The notes beneath the pieces are model-generated. The model ran no database searches, was not told where the DNA came from, and saw only the letters and a program-made list of their open reading frames with translations. Below are positions 41,512-51,437 of a DNA stretch of 64,000 nucleotides, in pieces. Origin of the DNA: Oscillospiraceae bacterium (GTDB taxonomy: Bacteria > Bacillota > Clostridia > Oscillospirales > Ruminococcaceae); NCBI GenBank assembly GCA_004557855.1, contig SFFJ01000002.1:1-64000 (forward strand), given 5' to 3'. Both the position numbers and the translations under genes were made by a program. The first letter of the stretch is position 1; every line of letters begins with the position of its first letter.

Positions 41512-43566
41512 ATGATTTGCGATGCGACATTGGTTTTTCAGCTGACCACCGCACGGGGGGCTTTGCCGGTGCAGGGGGCGGGGATATTGGTGACCGACCC
41601 TGCGACCGGGCGGAATACTTATCTGACCACCGACCCGAGCGGGCGCAGTCGGGTGCTGTGCGTGACGGCGCCGCCGCTGGCGTGGAGCCAGAGCCCCGAA
41701 AGCGACGGGCGGCCGTACAGCATCTACCATGCGGATATACGGGCGGCGGGGTACGTGCCGGTGCGATTGACGGGGATACAGGTCTTTGCGGGGCAGCGGT
41801 CGCTGCAGGTGGTGGAGATGGTACCCTGCGAGGCGGGGGCGGGCACCGTGCCCCCGGATATGACCATCGGGCGGCCGAGGGACCCGCTGGAGGAGGGGGA
41901 GAGCCGCTTTAGCGAGGCGCCGCAGGGGGACGACCAGCCGCCCGGTGCAGAGGGGCAGGGGCCGGTGCAGGGGGCGGGGACGGGCCGCAGGCCCGGCGGC
42001 TCCGCCGCCGCCACGGGCGAAGCCCGTGGGCCCGCCGGAACGGCGGGCGGCCTGCGGCCCGTCCCTGCGGTCAGGGAAAGCCTGCGGGAGGAGGATGACC
42101 CGGGCGGCCCTGCGCCTTTGGCGGGGCCGGGGGAGGAGCAGCCGGAGCAGCCCGCTGCCGTCCCGGTGCTTGCCGCAGCGCAGCCGGTCGACCCGCCGGA
42201 GACCCGCAGCTTGGCGCAGCGGGAGGCGCTGACCGGGCCCCGTGCCGCTTCGCAGGTGTATGTGCCGCAGTATATCACCGTGCATTTGGGTGCGCCGGGC
42301 GACGCCTCCGCCCGCAATGTGACGGTCAGCTTCCGGGACTACATCAAAAACGTGGCGTCGAGTGAGATTTACCCCACCTGGCCGGAGGCTGCCCTGCGGG
42401 CCAATATCCTGGCCATCATCACCTTTGCGCAGAACCGCATTTTTACCGAGTGGTACCCCAGCCAGGGCTACAATTTCAACATCACCAATAATACCGCCTA
42501 TGACCAGTATTTCGTTTACGGGCGCAATATTTTTACCAACATCAGCCGGCTGGTGGATGAGCTGTTCGACCGGTATATCCGGCGGCGAGGCAAGCTGAAC
42601 CCCATCTTTGCCCAGTACTGCAACGGCACCACCGTTACCTGCCGGGGGCTTTCCCAGTGGGGTACCGTTGCGCTGGCCAATAACGGCTACACCCCGCTGG
42701 GCATCCTGCGGTACTACTACGGCGATGACATCGTGCTGGATACCGCCACGGTGCAGCGCCGCATCACCTCCTCCTATCCTGGCACCCCGCTGACCATCGG
42801 CAGCCGCGGGGAGGACGTGCGTACCATCCGCACATGGCTCGGCCGCATCCGGCGCAATTATCCCGGCATCCCGGCCATTACCGGCGGGGGCGATACCTAC
42901 AACGCCGAAACCCAGAACGCCGTGCGGGCGTTCCAGCGCATCTTCAATCTTTCCCCGGATGGGGTGGTGGGGCCGACCACATGGAATAAAATTGCGTATA
43001 TCTACGTGGCGGTCACCCGTCTGGCGGAGCTCGGCAGCGAGGATATCCCCCTGCCGGCGGAGCGCCCCACCGGCACCCTGCGGCGGGGCAGCAGCGGGGA
43101 AACGGTGCGGCTGGCGCAGTATTTCCTGCGGGTGGCTGCGCTGTACGATGAGTCGATCCCGCCCATTACCATCGACGGGGTTTACGGCGCCGATACCGAA
43201 AATGCCGTGCGGGCGTTCCAGCAGACGCAGGGGCTGACGGCGGACGGGATTATCGGCAGCGCCACATGGAATGCCCTGTATGAGCGCTTTCTCGGTATCA
43301 ACCGGACGACGGGACTGGCGGTGCCCTACCCCGGCACCCCATTAAAGGCGGGCAGCCGCGGGGACAACGTGCGCTTGGTGCAGGAATACCTAAATGCACT
43401 TTCGCGCGCTTACCCGCTGCCCCGCATAGCGGCGGACGGCATCTACGGCCCCGCCACCGAAAATGCCGTAAAGGCATTCCAGCGGCTGTTTGGGCTGGCG
43501 GCGGACGGCATAGTGGGCCCCCGCACCTGGGAACGGCTGGTGGGCGCCCGGCTGCTGCTGCGGTAG
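41512..43566 (+). CDS. SpoIID-like protein with three peptidoglycan-binding domains
   Basis: A 684-residue protein. The start at 41512 follows GGGAGGAGCAGG. Residues 1 to about 110 form a domain with LVFQLTTARGALPVQGAGIL and DPATGRNTYLTTDPSG. Residues about 110 to 235 are a Pro/Gly/Glu-rich linker that includes cloverleaf element K (residues 156 to 185). Residues about 250 to 410 hold the SpoIID-related domain (DYIKNVASSEIYPTWPEAAL, then GLSQWGTVALANNGYTPLGI). Three PGB-1 repeats follow (AVRAFQRIFNLSPDGVVGPT, AVRAFQQTQGLTADGIIGS, AVKAFQRLFGLAADGIVGP). No signal peptide is visible, as in several spore-wall proteins. It probably acts on peptidoglycan. Confidence 0.82.
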   Translation: MICDATLVFQLTTARGALPVQGAGILVTDPATGRNTYLTTDPSGRSRVLCVTAPPLAWSQSPESDGRPYSIYHADIRAAGYVPVRLTGIQVFAGQRSLQVVEMVPCEAGAGTVPPDMTIGRPRDPLEEGESRFSEAPQGDDQPPGAEGQGPVQGAGTGRRPGGSAAATGEARGPAGTAGGLRPVPAVRESLREEDDPGGPAPLAGPGEEQPEQPAAVPVLAAAQPVDPPETRSLAQREALTGPRAASQVYVPQYITVHLGAPGDASARNVTVSFRDYIKNVASSEIYPTWPEAALRANILAIITFAQNRIFTEWYPSQGYNFNITNNTAYDQYFVYGRNIFTNISRLVDELFDRYIRRRGKLNPIFAQYCNGTTVTCRGLSQWGTVALANNGYTPLGILRYYYGDDIVLDTATVQRRITSSYPGTPLTIGSRGEDVRTIRTWLGRIRRNYPGIPAITGGGDTYNAETQNAVRAFQRIFNLSPDGVVGPTTWNKIAYIYVAVTRLAELGSEDIPLPAERPTGTLRRGSSGETVRLAQYFLRVAALYDESIPPITIDGVYGADTENAVRAFQQTQGLTADGIIGSATWNALYERFLGINRTTGLAVPYPGTPLKAGSRGDNVRLVQEYLNALSRAYPLPRIAADGIYGPATENAVKAFQRLFGLAADGIVGPRTWERLVGARLLLR
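41977..42065 (+). repeat. Cloverleaf palindromic element K inside a coding region
   Basis: A 17-bp outer stem (41977 to 41993 with 42049 to 42065) and contiguous arms of 7, 8 and 8 bp closed by TCC, GAA and GAA, with no unpaired base. It is translated in frame in the linker of the SpoIID/PGB protein. The flank GGTGCAGGGGG matches intergenic copies. Confidence 0.95.
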
Positions 43567-43587
43567 GGCTTGTGCAGGGGGAGGGAC

Positions 43588-43676
43588 CGGGCCGCAGGCC
43601 CGGCGGCGCAAAGCACCGCCGACACGGGCGAAGCCCGTGTGCCCGCCGCCGCAGGCGGCGGGCGGCCTGCGGCCCG
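43588..43676 (+). repeat. Cloverleaf palindromic element L
   Basis: A 13-bp outer stem CGGGCCGCAGGCC and arms of 9 (one mismatch), 8 and 10 bp closed by AAA, GAA and GCA. It begins 21 bases after the stop of the gene carrying element K, preceded by TTGTGCAGGGGG. Confidence 0.93.
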
Positions 43677-43718
43677 ATTGCCTGCGGCTTGCAGGGGGCG
43701 GCGGGGGGCCGGGCGCGC

Positions 43719-43746
43719 AAAAGGCCCGCTGCCGGAGGCAGCGGGC
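43719..43746 (-). terminator. Terminator of the PTS IIC gene
   Basis: A perfect 10-bp stem (GCCCGCTGCC) closed by GGA; on the minus strand it is followed by CTTTTGC. Confidence 0.7.
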
Positions 43747-43761
43747 AGAAAAGCAGGCGGT

Positions 43762-45144
43762 TCAGTTTTCCTTTGCAAGGGCTTCCGGGGCGGGGGCGGA
43801 CGGTGCCGCCAGCCGGCGGGTCATGCGGCGCAGACGCCGTGCCGCCAAAAAGACGATGCCCAGCACCAGCACCGCCAGTGCGGCGATCCCGGCAAGGCCG
43901 AAGCTCGTGCCCCCCACGAAAAGCAGCGAAAGGGGGTTGGCGGTGTTGCACAGGGTGTTAAACTGTCCCACGGTGTAGGTGGTGGGGTCCATGGCGCCGG
44001 CCGCCGCCGAAAAGAGATAGGTAAGCAGCGTGCCGCTGTACAGCATCGCCACGATGCCGATAAGCCCGGTAATCAGGCTGCGCACCAGGCATCCGCCGGA
44101 AAGCGCCGTGATAAAGATCATCAGGTAGAGCAGCATGGCGATGTCCCCCTGGGGCAGCACCAGATTGCCGGGCAGCACCACCGCCAGTACCACCGCCACC
44201 GGCACCAGAATGACCGCGGAAAGGACCGAGGTGGCATTGGCGGCGCCCACGACGGCGTTCACCGCTACATTCAGCGGCAGGCGGCCCCGCCGGGCGTTTT
44301 TCTCGGCGATGGGGTCCAGCACCGAGCCGACGGCACGGGCAAATACCCGCAGCAGCCGGGGCAGGGCGAACAGGCACCCCGCCACGACCAGCGCAAAGGA
44401 GATGGTATCATACAGGGACATGCCGGCGGCCAGCCCGATGATAATGCCCGCAATCAGTCCCCACAGGGTCGGCTCCAGCAAAAAGCCGCCGCGCTTGGTG
44501 TGCTCCAGCGAGAAATGACGGTCCCGCAGGCCGGGGATTTTATTCAGCAGGAAGGTGACAAGCCATGCCAGCGGCGCAGCGCCCACGGCAAAGCTCTGGG
44601 TGAAGGTAACGTGGTTCGTTCCCAGTACCCGCCCCACCGGCGCCGTGAAAATATCCGCCAGAATGACCTGCAGGATAAACAGCAGCAGCGCAGCCGTAAG
44701 GCCCATCCACAGGATGCCGGTAAGCTGCTGCACCAGAACCCCCACGAAGGCGGCCTGCCACAGGCTCCACAGGTCCATATTCAGTACACGGGTGACCCGG
44801 CAGGCCAGCATCAACAGGTTGATGAGCACCGCCGCAGGCAGCACCCAGTACAGGATATCCCGCCCGGCGGTGAGATCGGCAGCGACCTGCCAGTGCAGGT
44901 TGGCGGCCCCGGTGGAAAGGGCGTAGCGGTCGATCATGGTATTGACCACGGTGACCAGACGGCCGCCGAGGGTGCTGATGAGCAGCTGGATACCCACCGA
45001 GCTGCCCAGCACCGCCAGCGCACATTGGCCGGAGCGCTGAACGCCCGCACGGCTGGCCAGCCCCAGCAAAAAGAAGAATACCGGAATGAGCAGAAAGCTG
45101 CCCAGTCCGCTGACGATATCATAAAGGGAGCGCAGAAATTCCAA
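43762..45144 (-). CDS. PTS galactitol-type IIC component (orphan)
   Basis: A 460-residue polytopic membrane protein resembling the EIIC-GAT family (GatC): RVTRVLNMDLWSLWQAAFVG near the middle, VTFTQSFAVGAAPLAW, NKIPGLRDRHFSLEHTKRGG and PGNLVLPQGDIAMLLYLMIF. GatC transports a sugar alcohol coupled to phosphorylation by IIA and IIB. No IIA, IIB or polyol dehydrogenase gene is adjacent, so it either works with remote partners or transports without phosphorylation. RBS AAGGAGG. The substrate cannot be read from the sequence. Confidence 0.8.
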   Translation of the reverse strand: MEFLRSLYDIVSGLGSFLLIPVFFFLLGLASRAGVQRSGQCALAVLGSSVGIQLLISTLGGRLVTVVNTMIDRYALSTGAANLHWQVAADLTAGRDILYWVLPAAVLINLLMLACRVTRVLNMDLWSLWQAAFVGVLVQQLTGILWMGLTAALLLFILQVILADIFTAPVGRVLGTNHVTFTQSFAVGAAPLAWLVTFLLNKIPGLRDRHFSLEHTKRGGFLLEPTLWGLIAGIIIGLAAGMSLYDTISFALVVAGCLFALPRLLRVFARAVGSVLDPIAEKNARRGRLPLNVAVNAVVGAANATSVLSAVILVPVAVVLAVVLPGNLVLPQGDIAMLLYLMIFITALSGGCLVRSLITGLIGIVAMLYSGTLLTYLFSAAAGAMDPTTYTVGQFNTLCNTANPLSLLFVGGTSFGLAGIAALAVLVLGIVFLAARRLRRMTRRLAAPSAPAPEALAKEN

Positions 45145-45298
45145 AATCGGTGACCTCCTTTGGGAGAGAGCTTATCCCCATTATAACGGGGGAATGTGAC
45201 GATAGTATGAAGAAATCGGATATCTTCCCGTTTTTCAGCCTATCTATTTTCCCATACCGGCGGCGTAAAGTCAAGAGCGGCAGCCCGAAGGCCCCGCC

Positions 45299-45327
45299 TT
45301 GCGGGGTCGCCCCTGTTATGGTATAAT
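45299..45327 (+). promoter_or_regulatory. Promoter of the small membrane protein gene at 45405
   Basis: TTGCGG and TATAAT separated by 17 bases. Confidence 0.7.
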
Positions 45328-45404
45328 GACAGCGGGCCCATTCGGAAGGCGCGCCGCCCCGTGCAGGACAGGACAGACCGGAAGCCGCAAAGGAGCGTGA
45401 CCGC

Positions 45405-45584
45405 ATGAAGAATGATTGGTTTTTGTTTTTTCTCGGCATTTTTTGTGCCATCTTTTCAAAACAGATCGACACGATCATAGCCCGTGCGATCAAGAGCGAG
45501 CGGAACAGGGCGATATTCAAGGGCGTACTATTTGCAGTCCTGCTCGGCATAATAGGGGTTCTTATCTGGAAAAGCCGGGTATAA
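45405..45584 (+). CDS. 59-residue membrane protein
   Basis: Starts after AAAGGAGCGTGACCGC and encodes MKNDWFLFFLGIFCAIFSKQ, a charged middle (IKSERNRAIFKG) and a second hydrophobic segment (VLFAVLLGIIGVLIW) ending KSRV. Two membrane passes are likely. It has its own promoter. A second tiny gene follows 75 bases later. I recognise no family. Confidence 0.65.
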   Translation: MKNDWFLFFLGIFCAIFSKQIDTIIARAIKSERNRAIFKGVLFAVLLGIIGVLIWKSRV

Positions 45585-45659
45585 ACGCCGCCGAAGCAGC
45601 CGCTGCTCCGGTTGGGGATTTATAATATCATAATGAAAATAAAGGGAGGCACCACCGTG

Positions 45660-45770
45660 ATGGAAGAAATCATTCTGAACAACATTTGGGCGACCCTTCA
45701 GGCCATTCAAAGGGAGATGGAGCGCCAGACCGAGCTGCTGCAGCGCATCGAGCAGAACACAAGAGACTGA
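45660..45770 (+). CDS. 36-residue coiled-coil peptide
   Basis: Encodes MEEIILNNIWATLQAIQREM, then ERQTELLQRIEQNTRD, an amphipathic helix suited to coiled-coil pairing. AAAGGGAGG lies upstream, and a GTG at 45657 directly before the ATG gives better spacing, so the true start may be one codon earlier. It is probably co-transcribed with the 59-residue membrane protein gene. Function unknown. Confidence 0.6.
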   Translation: MEEIILNNIWATLQAIQREMERQTELLQRIEQNTRD

Positions 45771-45801
45771 CCCCCGTCCCGGCGGGCGGCCGAAGCTGCA
45801 A

Positions 45802-45840
45802 AAGGGAGCCCCCGAAAAGAGGCTCCCGCTTTTCTTTTTT
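45802..45840. terminator. Terminator between convergent genes
   Basis: GGGAGCC/GGCTCCC stem with GCTTTTCTTTTTT on the plus strand; it ends at the stop of the convergent minus-strand gene. Confidence 0.85.
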
Positions 45841-46218
45841 TCAGCCCTGCGCCGCCATCTCCCGCAGCAGGTCATACAGCCCGGCATCCCGGCCGGCATA
45901 CCGTCGGTTCCCCACCGTCAGCCACAGGGTGCCATCCTGCATACAGTACAGGATGGTCTGCTGCTCCCGGTCATCAAAAAAGACGATGACACGCGCCATT
46001 GTAAGGGCGGAGGAGCCGGACACCCGCAGGCAGAACGGCACCCCGGCCAGCCGTTCGGCAAGGGCATCGCTTTCCCCGGCGGTCATCGGGCGGCTGCCCC
46101 CGTCCCATTGCAGGGACTCCGCCCGGCTGTGCGGCAGCCCGGTATGGGGGAGGGAAATCACCCCGAAGAAGATAAGAGCCGCAGCCAGAATGAAAATTGC
46201 AGGCAGCCATTTTTTCAT
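45841..46218 (-). CDS. Secreted or membrane-anchored hypothetical protein
   Basis: A 125-residue protein with an N-terminal signal or anchor (WLPAIFILAAALIFFGVISL) and an extracytoplasmic domain of about 100 residues (GVPFCLRVSGSSALTMARVI, then FFDDREQQTILYCMQDGTLW, LTVGNRRYAG). AAAGGAG precedes the start. It is followed upstream on the same strand by another small membrane protein gene (46287 to 46499). I recognise no family. Confidence 0.65.
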   Translation of the reverse strand: MKKWLPAIFILAAALIFFGVISLPHTGLPHSRAESLQWDGGSRPMTAGESDALAERLAGVPFCLRVSGSSALTMARVIVFFDDREQQTILYCMQDGTLWLTVGNRRYAGRDAGLYDLLREMAAQG

Positions 46219-46286
46219 GTGTTTTCTCCTTTGTGCTTATTTATGATGCAGCAGCCAGAAGAGATAGCGAACGATCAGACAGATCA

Positions 46287-46499
46287 TCATCGGACCGAAC
46301 CGGAAAAAGCCAAGCGGCTGCGCTTTCTCTTCGGATATTTTTTGACCTGCCGAAACCAAACCTCCGAAAGCCCTGCCAGCAGTACGCCTGCTGCCCAGTA
46401 CCAGACCGTTCCGCGAAGATCATGGGTAATCATCCCCCACGCAGTAAAGGTGACGAAGCTCAATACAAAAAAGATAGTGTATCGGGTTGCTTCAGACAT
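46287..46499 (-). CDS. 70-residue membrane protein
   Basis: Starts at 46499 behind AAAAGGGG. It has two hydrophobic segments (YTIFFVLSFVTFTAWGMI and VWYWAAGVLLAGLSEVWF) and a basic C-terminus (KKYPKRKRSRLAF). It is probably co-transcribed with the downstream secreted protein gene. Function unknown. Confidence 0.6.
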   Translation of the reverse strand: MSEATRYTIFFVLSFVTFTAWGMITHDLRGTVWYWAAGVLLAGLSEVWFRQVKKYPKRKRSRLAFSGSVR

Positions 46500-46704
46500 G
46501 TTGTTTTTTCCCCTTTTGCAAAGTGTTTTTTTGCTGCTTCCATTATAGCAGGGAACCGTGCGCCCCGCCATTGGCGGCTTCCACATTTTTCTCGCCCTGC
46601 GTTTGGCAGTAATGTCTTCACCCTATATAACGGAGATCACGCCGGAAATGCAACAAAAAATCAAAATTTTTGCGGAAAGGTAAGCGCTCCCCCCCGGCAC
46701 CAGC

Positions 46705-46732
46705 AAAAAAGACGCCGAAAGGCGTCTTTTTT
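46705..46732 (-). terminator. Terminator of tRNA-Leu
   Basis: A 12-bp stem including the flanking A/T runs (AAAAAAGACGCC with GGCGTCTTTTTT) and a GAAA loop, symmetrical and so able to act on both strands. Confidence 0.92.
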
Positions 46733-46734
46733 GC

Positions 46735-46821
46735 TGGTGCCGCTGACGGGAATTGAACCCGTACGGTGTTTCCACCGAGGGATTTTAAGTCCCTTGCGTC
46801 TGCCGGTTCCGCCACAGCGGC
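46735..46821 (-). tRNA. tRNA-Leu (TAA)
   Basis: An 87-base class II tRNA with a long variable arm, acceptor stem GCCGCTG/CAGCGGC, encoded CCA and anticodon loop CTTAAAA giving TAA. Confidence 0.97.
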
Positions 46822-46845
46822 GCAGGGCGGGGATAAACCTTACTC

Positions 46846-46874
46846 ATCTTACAATAGCCCTCCGCAAAAGTCAA
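46846..46874 (-). promoter_or_regulatory. Promoter of tRNA-Leu
   Basis: On the minus strand TTGACT and TAAGAT are separated by 17 bases, 25 bases before the tRNA. Confidence 0.75.
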
Positions 46875-46883
46875 GCGCAGGGC

Positions 46884-46913
46884 TTGACAAATCCCCACCG
46901 GGCGCTTTATAAT
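46884..46913 (+). promoter_or_regulatory. Promoter of the alaS T-box leader
   Basis: TTGACA and TATAAT separated by 18 bases, divergent from the tRNA-Leu promoter ten bases away. Confidence 0.85.
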
Positions 46914-46919
46914 ACTTTG

Positions 46920-47187
46920 GTAAACAGCAAAAAAGGCATTGACAGGGTCAGTGCTGCGCCGCCGCCCCCAGAGAGAAAGCCCCCGGCTGAAAGGCTTTCG
47001 GCAGTCCCGGTGCATCACAGCCGCCCCCGAGCCATCGGCGTGAGGAACGCCGGCGTACCCGGTGCGTTAAACCGGCAAAAGCGGCAGCGTCCCACGGCGC
47101 TGCAATCTGGGTGGTACCACGGAAGGTTCGGCTTTCGTCCCTACGGCTTCGCAAAGGAAGCAGGGGAGGAGAGCTGTTTTTTATTTT
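46920..47187 (+). ncRNA. T-box riboswitch controlling alaS
   Basis: The leader has the AGAGA-like motif of stem I, GGCTGAAAGGC-like stem, the T-box core CTGGGTGGTACCACGG (47107 to 47122) and a terminator stem with a T run at about 47129 to 47187. T-boxes read uncharged tRNA; from the gene it controls, this one should sense tRNA-Ala. The specifier codon was not placed with certainty. Confidence 0.9.
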
Positions 47188-47234
47188 TCGCCCATCGCCC
47201 GCAAAATGCAAAAAAAGAAAGGAATTTACCCACT

Positions 47235-49865
<2,631 letters not shown>

Positions 49866-49935
49866 TTTTTTACGGCGCTCCTCCGTGGAGACCGCCCCGT
49901 ATCCCCACCATATCAACCGAAAGGAGACCTTCCTC

Positions 49936-50268
49936 ATGTGTATTTTCTGCAAGATCGCAGCGGGAGAGATCCCATCGAACAAGCTGTACGAGGACGAAAA
50001 GGTGCTGGCCTTTTATGACCTGGACCCCCAGGCGCCCACCCATTTTCTCGTCATCCCCAAGGAGCATATCGGCTCCGCCGGGGAGCTGACCCCGGAAAAC
50101 GCCGGGATCGTCGGGCACATTTTTGCCGTCATCGCAAAAATCTGTGCAGAGCACGGCTGGGAAAGCTACCGTGTGGTGACCAACTGCGGCGAGCAGGCCG
50201 GCCAGACGGTGCAGCACCTGCATTTCCATGTGCTTTCCGGGCGGGATATGACCTGGCCCCCCGGCTGA
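49936..50268 (+). CDS. HIT-family hydrolase
   Basis: A 110-residue histidine-triad protein with CIFCKIAAGEIPSNKLYEDE at the start and HLHFHVL near the end. HINT-type enzymes hydrolyse adenosine phosphoramidates and related nucleotide conjugates. The start at 49936 follows AAAGGAGA. It lies 70 bases after alaS and has its own terminator. Confidence 0.93.
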   Translation: MCIFCKIAAGEIPSNKLYEDEKVLAFYDLDPQAPTHFLVIPKEHIGSAGELTPENAGIVGHIFAVIAKICAEHGWESYRVVTNCGEQAGQTVQHLHFHVLSGRDMTWPPG

Positions 50269-50284
50269 TGCTCCCATCCGAACC

Positions 50285-50311
50285 GTCCCCGCCCCCGGCG
50301 GGGACTTTTTC
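50285..50311 (+). terminator. Terminator of the HIT gene
   Basis: GTCCCCGCC/GGCGGGGAC stem followed by TTTTTC. Confidence 0.9.
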
Positions 50312-50340
50312 TTGCAAATGCCGCCGGGTTATGATATAAT
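50312..50340 (+). promoter_or_regulatory. Promoter of the 50374 gene
   Basis: TTGCAA and TATAAT separated by 17 bases, directly behind the preceding terminator. Confidence 0.8.
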
Positions 50341-50373
50341 TTACCCAAATTTTCGTGTAACGGGAGAAGAAAC

Positions 50374-50958
50374 ATGGCCAAAACCGATAGGAAGAATTCA
50401 AAAAAGATTTTTGAGGGATACCGCAAGCACCAAAAGCTGTGGAACGGTATCTTTATCGTGCTGTTTGCGGTCATCGGCATCGGGCTGGCGATCGCCAACG
50501 GCACCGTGGACTGGAACCCGCAGCTGGTCATCGGCAGGTATGAATTTACCCTGTTCCATGCCATCATGCTGGTGGTGATGGTGGTGCTGCTGGGCTTCGG
50601 CATCGTGGCCATGAAGCGGGACAGCAGCGAGGAGCAGCAGGAAATCTACCGGCAGGAGCGTGAGGAGGCCATCCGGCTGCGGCAGGAGGCCATGGCCGAG
50701 CGCAAGCAGGAGATGCAGGACGCCTACGACGCCATGAAGCGCCGCCGTGCCGCCCGTCTGGCGGAGCGGGGCATAGCCCCCACGGCTGCTGCCGCCGAAG
50801 CGGTGGATGCCGTAGAAACGGTGGAGGCGGCGGAGACCGAGGCGGCCGAGGCCGAGGAGCTGGCCGGGGACGCCATAGAGCTGGCCGGAGAGGAAGGCCG
50901 GCTGACCGAGGAGGCCATCGAGGCGGGGGAGGACAAAAAGCAGGAGGAAAACTCTTGA
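50374..50958 (+). CDS. Membrane protein with coiled coil and acidic tail
   Basis: A 194-residue protein. A basic N-terminus (MAKTDRKNSKKIFEGYRKHQ) precedes two membrane segments (about 24 to 45 and 58 to 80). A charged helix follows (EEQQEIYRQEREEAIRLRQE and on to about residue 130), then an Ala/Glu-rich acidic tail with EA repeats. Topology suggests both termini in the cytoplasm. The stop overlaps the -35 of the thrS promoter. I recognise no family. Confidence 0.7.
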   Translation: MAKTDRKNSKKIFEGYRKHQKLWNGIFIVLFAVIGIGLAIANGTVDWNPQLVIGRYEFTLFHAIMLVVMVVLLGFGIVAMKRDSSEEQQEIYRQEREEAIRLRQEAMAERKQEMQDAYDAMKRRRAARLAERGIAPTAAAAEAVDAVETVEAAETEAAEAEELAGDAIELAGEEGRLTEEAIEAGEDKKQEENS

Positions 50959-50983
50959 CATTGCCCCGTGAAAGGACTACAAT
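50955..50983 (+). promoter_or_regulatory. Promoter of the thrS T-box leader
   Basis: TTGACA and TACAAT separated by 17 bases; the -35 overlaps the stop codon of the previous gene. Confidence 0.85.
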
Positions 50984-50989
50984 AACCGC

Positions 50990-51252
50990 ATAAATCCCAA
51001 AGCGTTACGAGAAAAGTAAAAGCGCCCCCGTCCTTCCGACAGAGAGCAAACGGCACAGGCTGCAACCGTTTGCGGAAGAAAGGGATCGGCGTACCGCCTT
51101 TTCCAGCGCGGTGCAAAATCACCGCCGGCCCGGCCCCGTTATCCGCCGCATGGAGTGGGTCGCTGTGCGGCCCGATCCGGGTGGAACCGTGGGATATTTC
51201 GTCTCACCCCGGCTGCTTTCTTCACAAGGAGAAGGCAGCCGTTTTTGTTTTT
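50990..51252 (+). ncRNA. T-box riboswitch controlling thrS
   Basis: The leader has a CAGAGAG-like element in stem I, the T-box core CCGGGTGGAACCGTGGG (51177 to 51193) and a terminator hairpin at 51210 to 51252 (CGGCTGC with GCAGCCG, followed by TTTTTGTTTTT). It should sense uncharged tRNA-Thr by its position. Confidence 0.9.
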
Positions 51253-51437
51253 CCCGGTCGGGCGGGGCGATGAAAATCGCCTCCGGCTGCGCCGTCCCCT
51301 TGACAGGCATCAGCCCGCCTTCACCGGGCATCAGCCTGCCTGCGGGCCCGTCTTGCCGCCCTTCGATTTTCCCACCCCGGCCCCTTGGGATCATTCTGTT
51401 CATCCATTCATCCATTACCCGAAACGGAGGAGTTATT

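Noticed and set aside
39692..41515. A 607-codon plus-strand frame opposite comEC
   Set aside because: It is Gly/Glu/Gln-rich low complexity without a start site, antisense to a conserved membrane protein gene.
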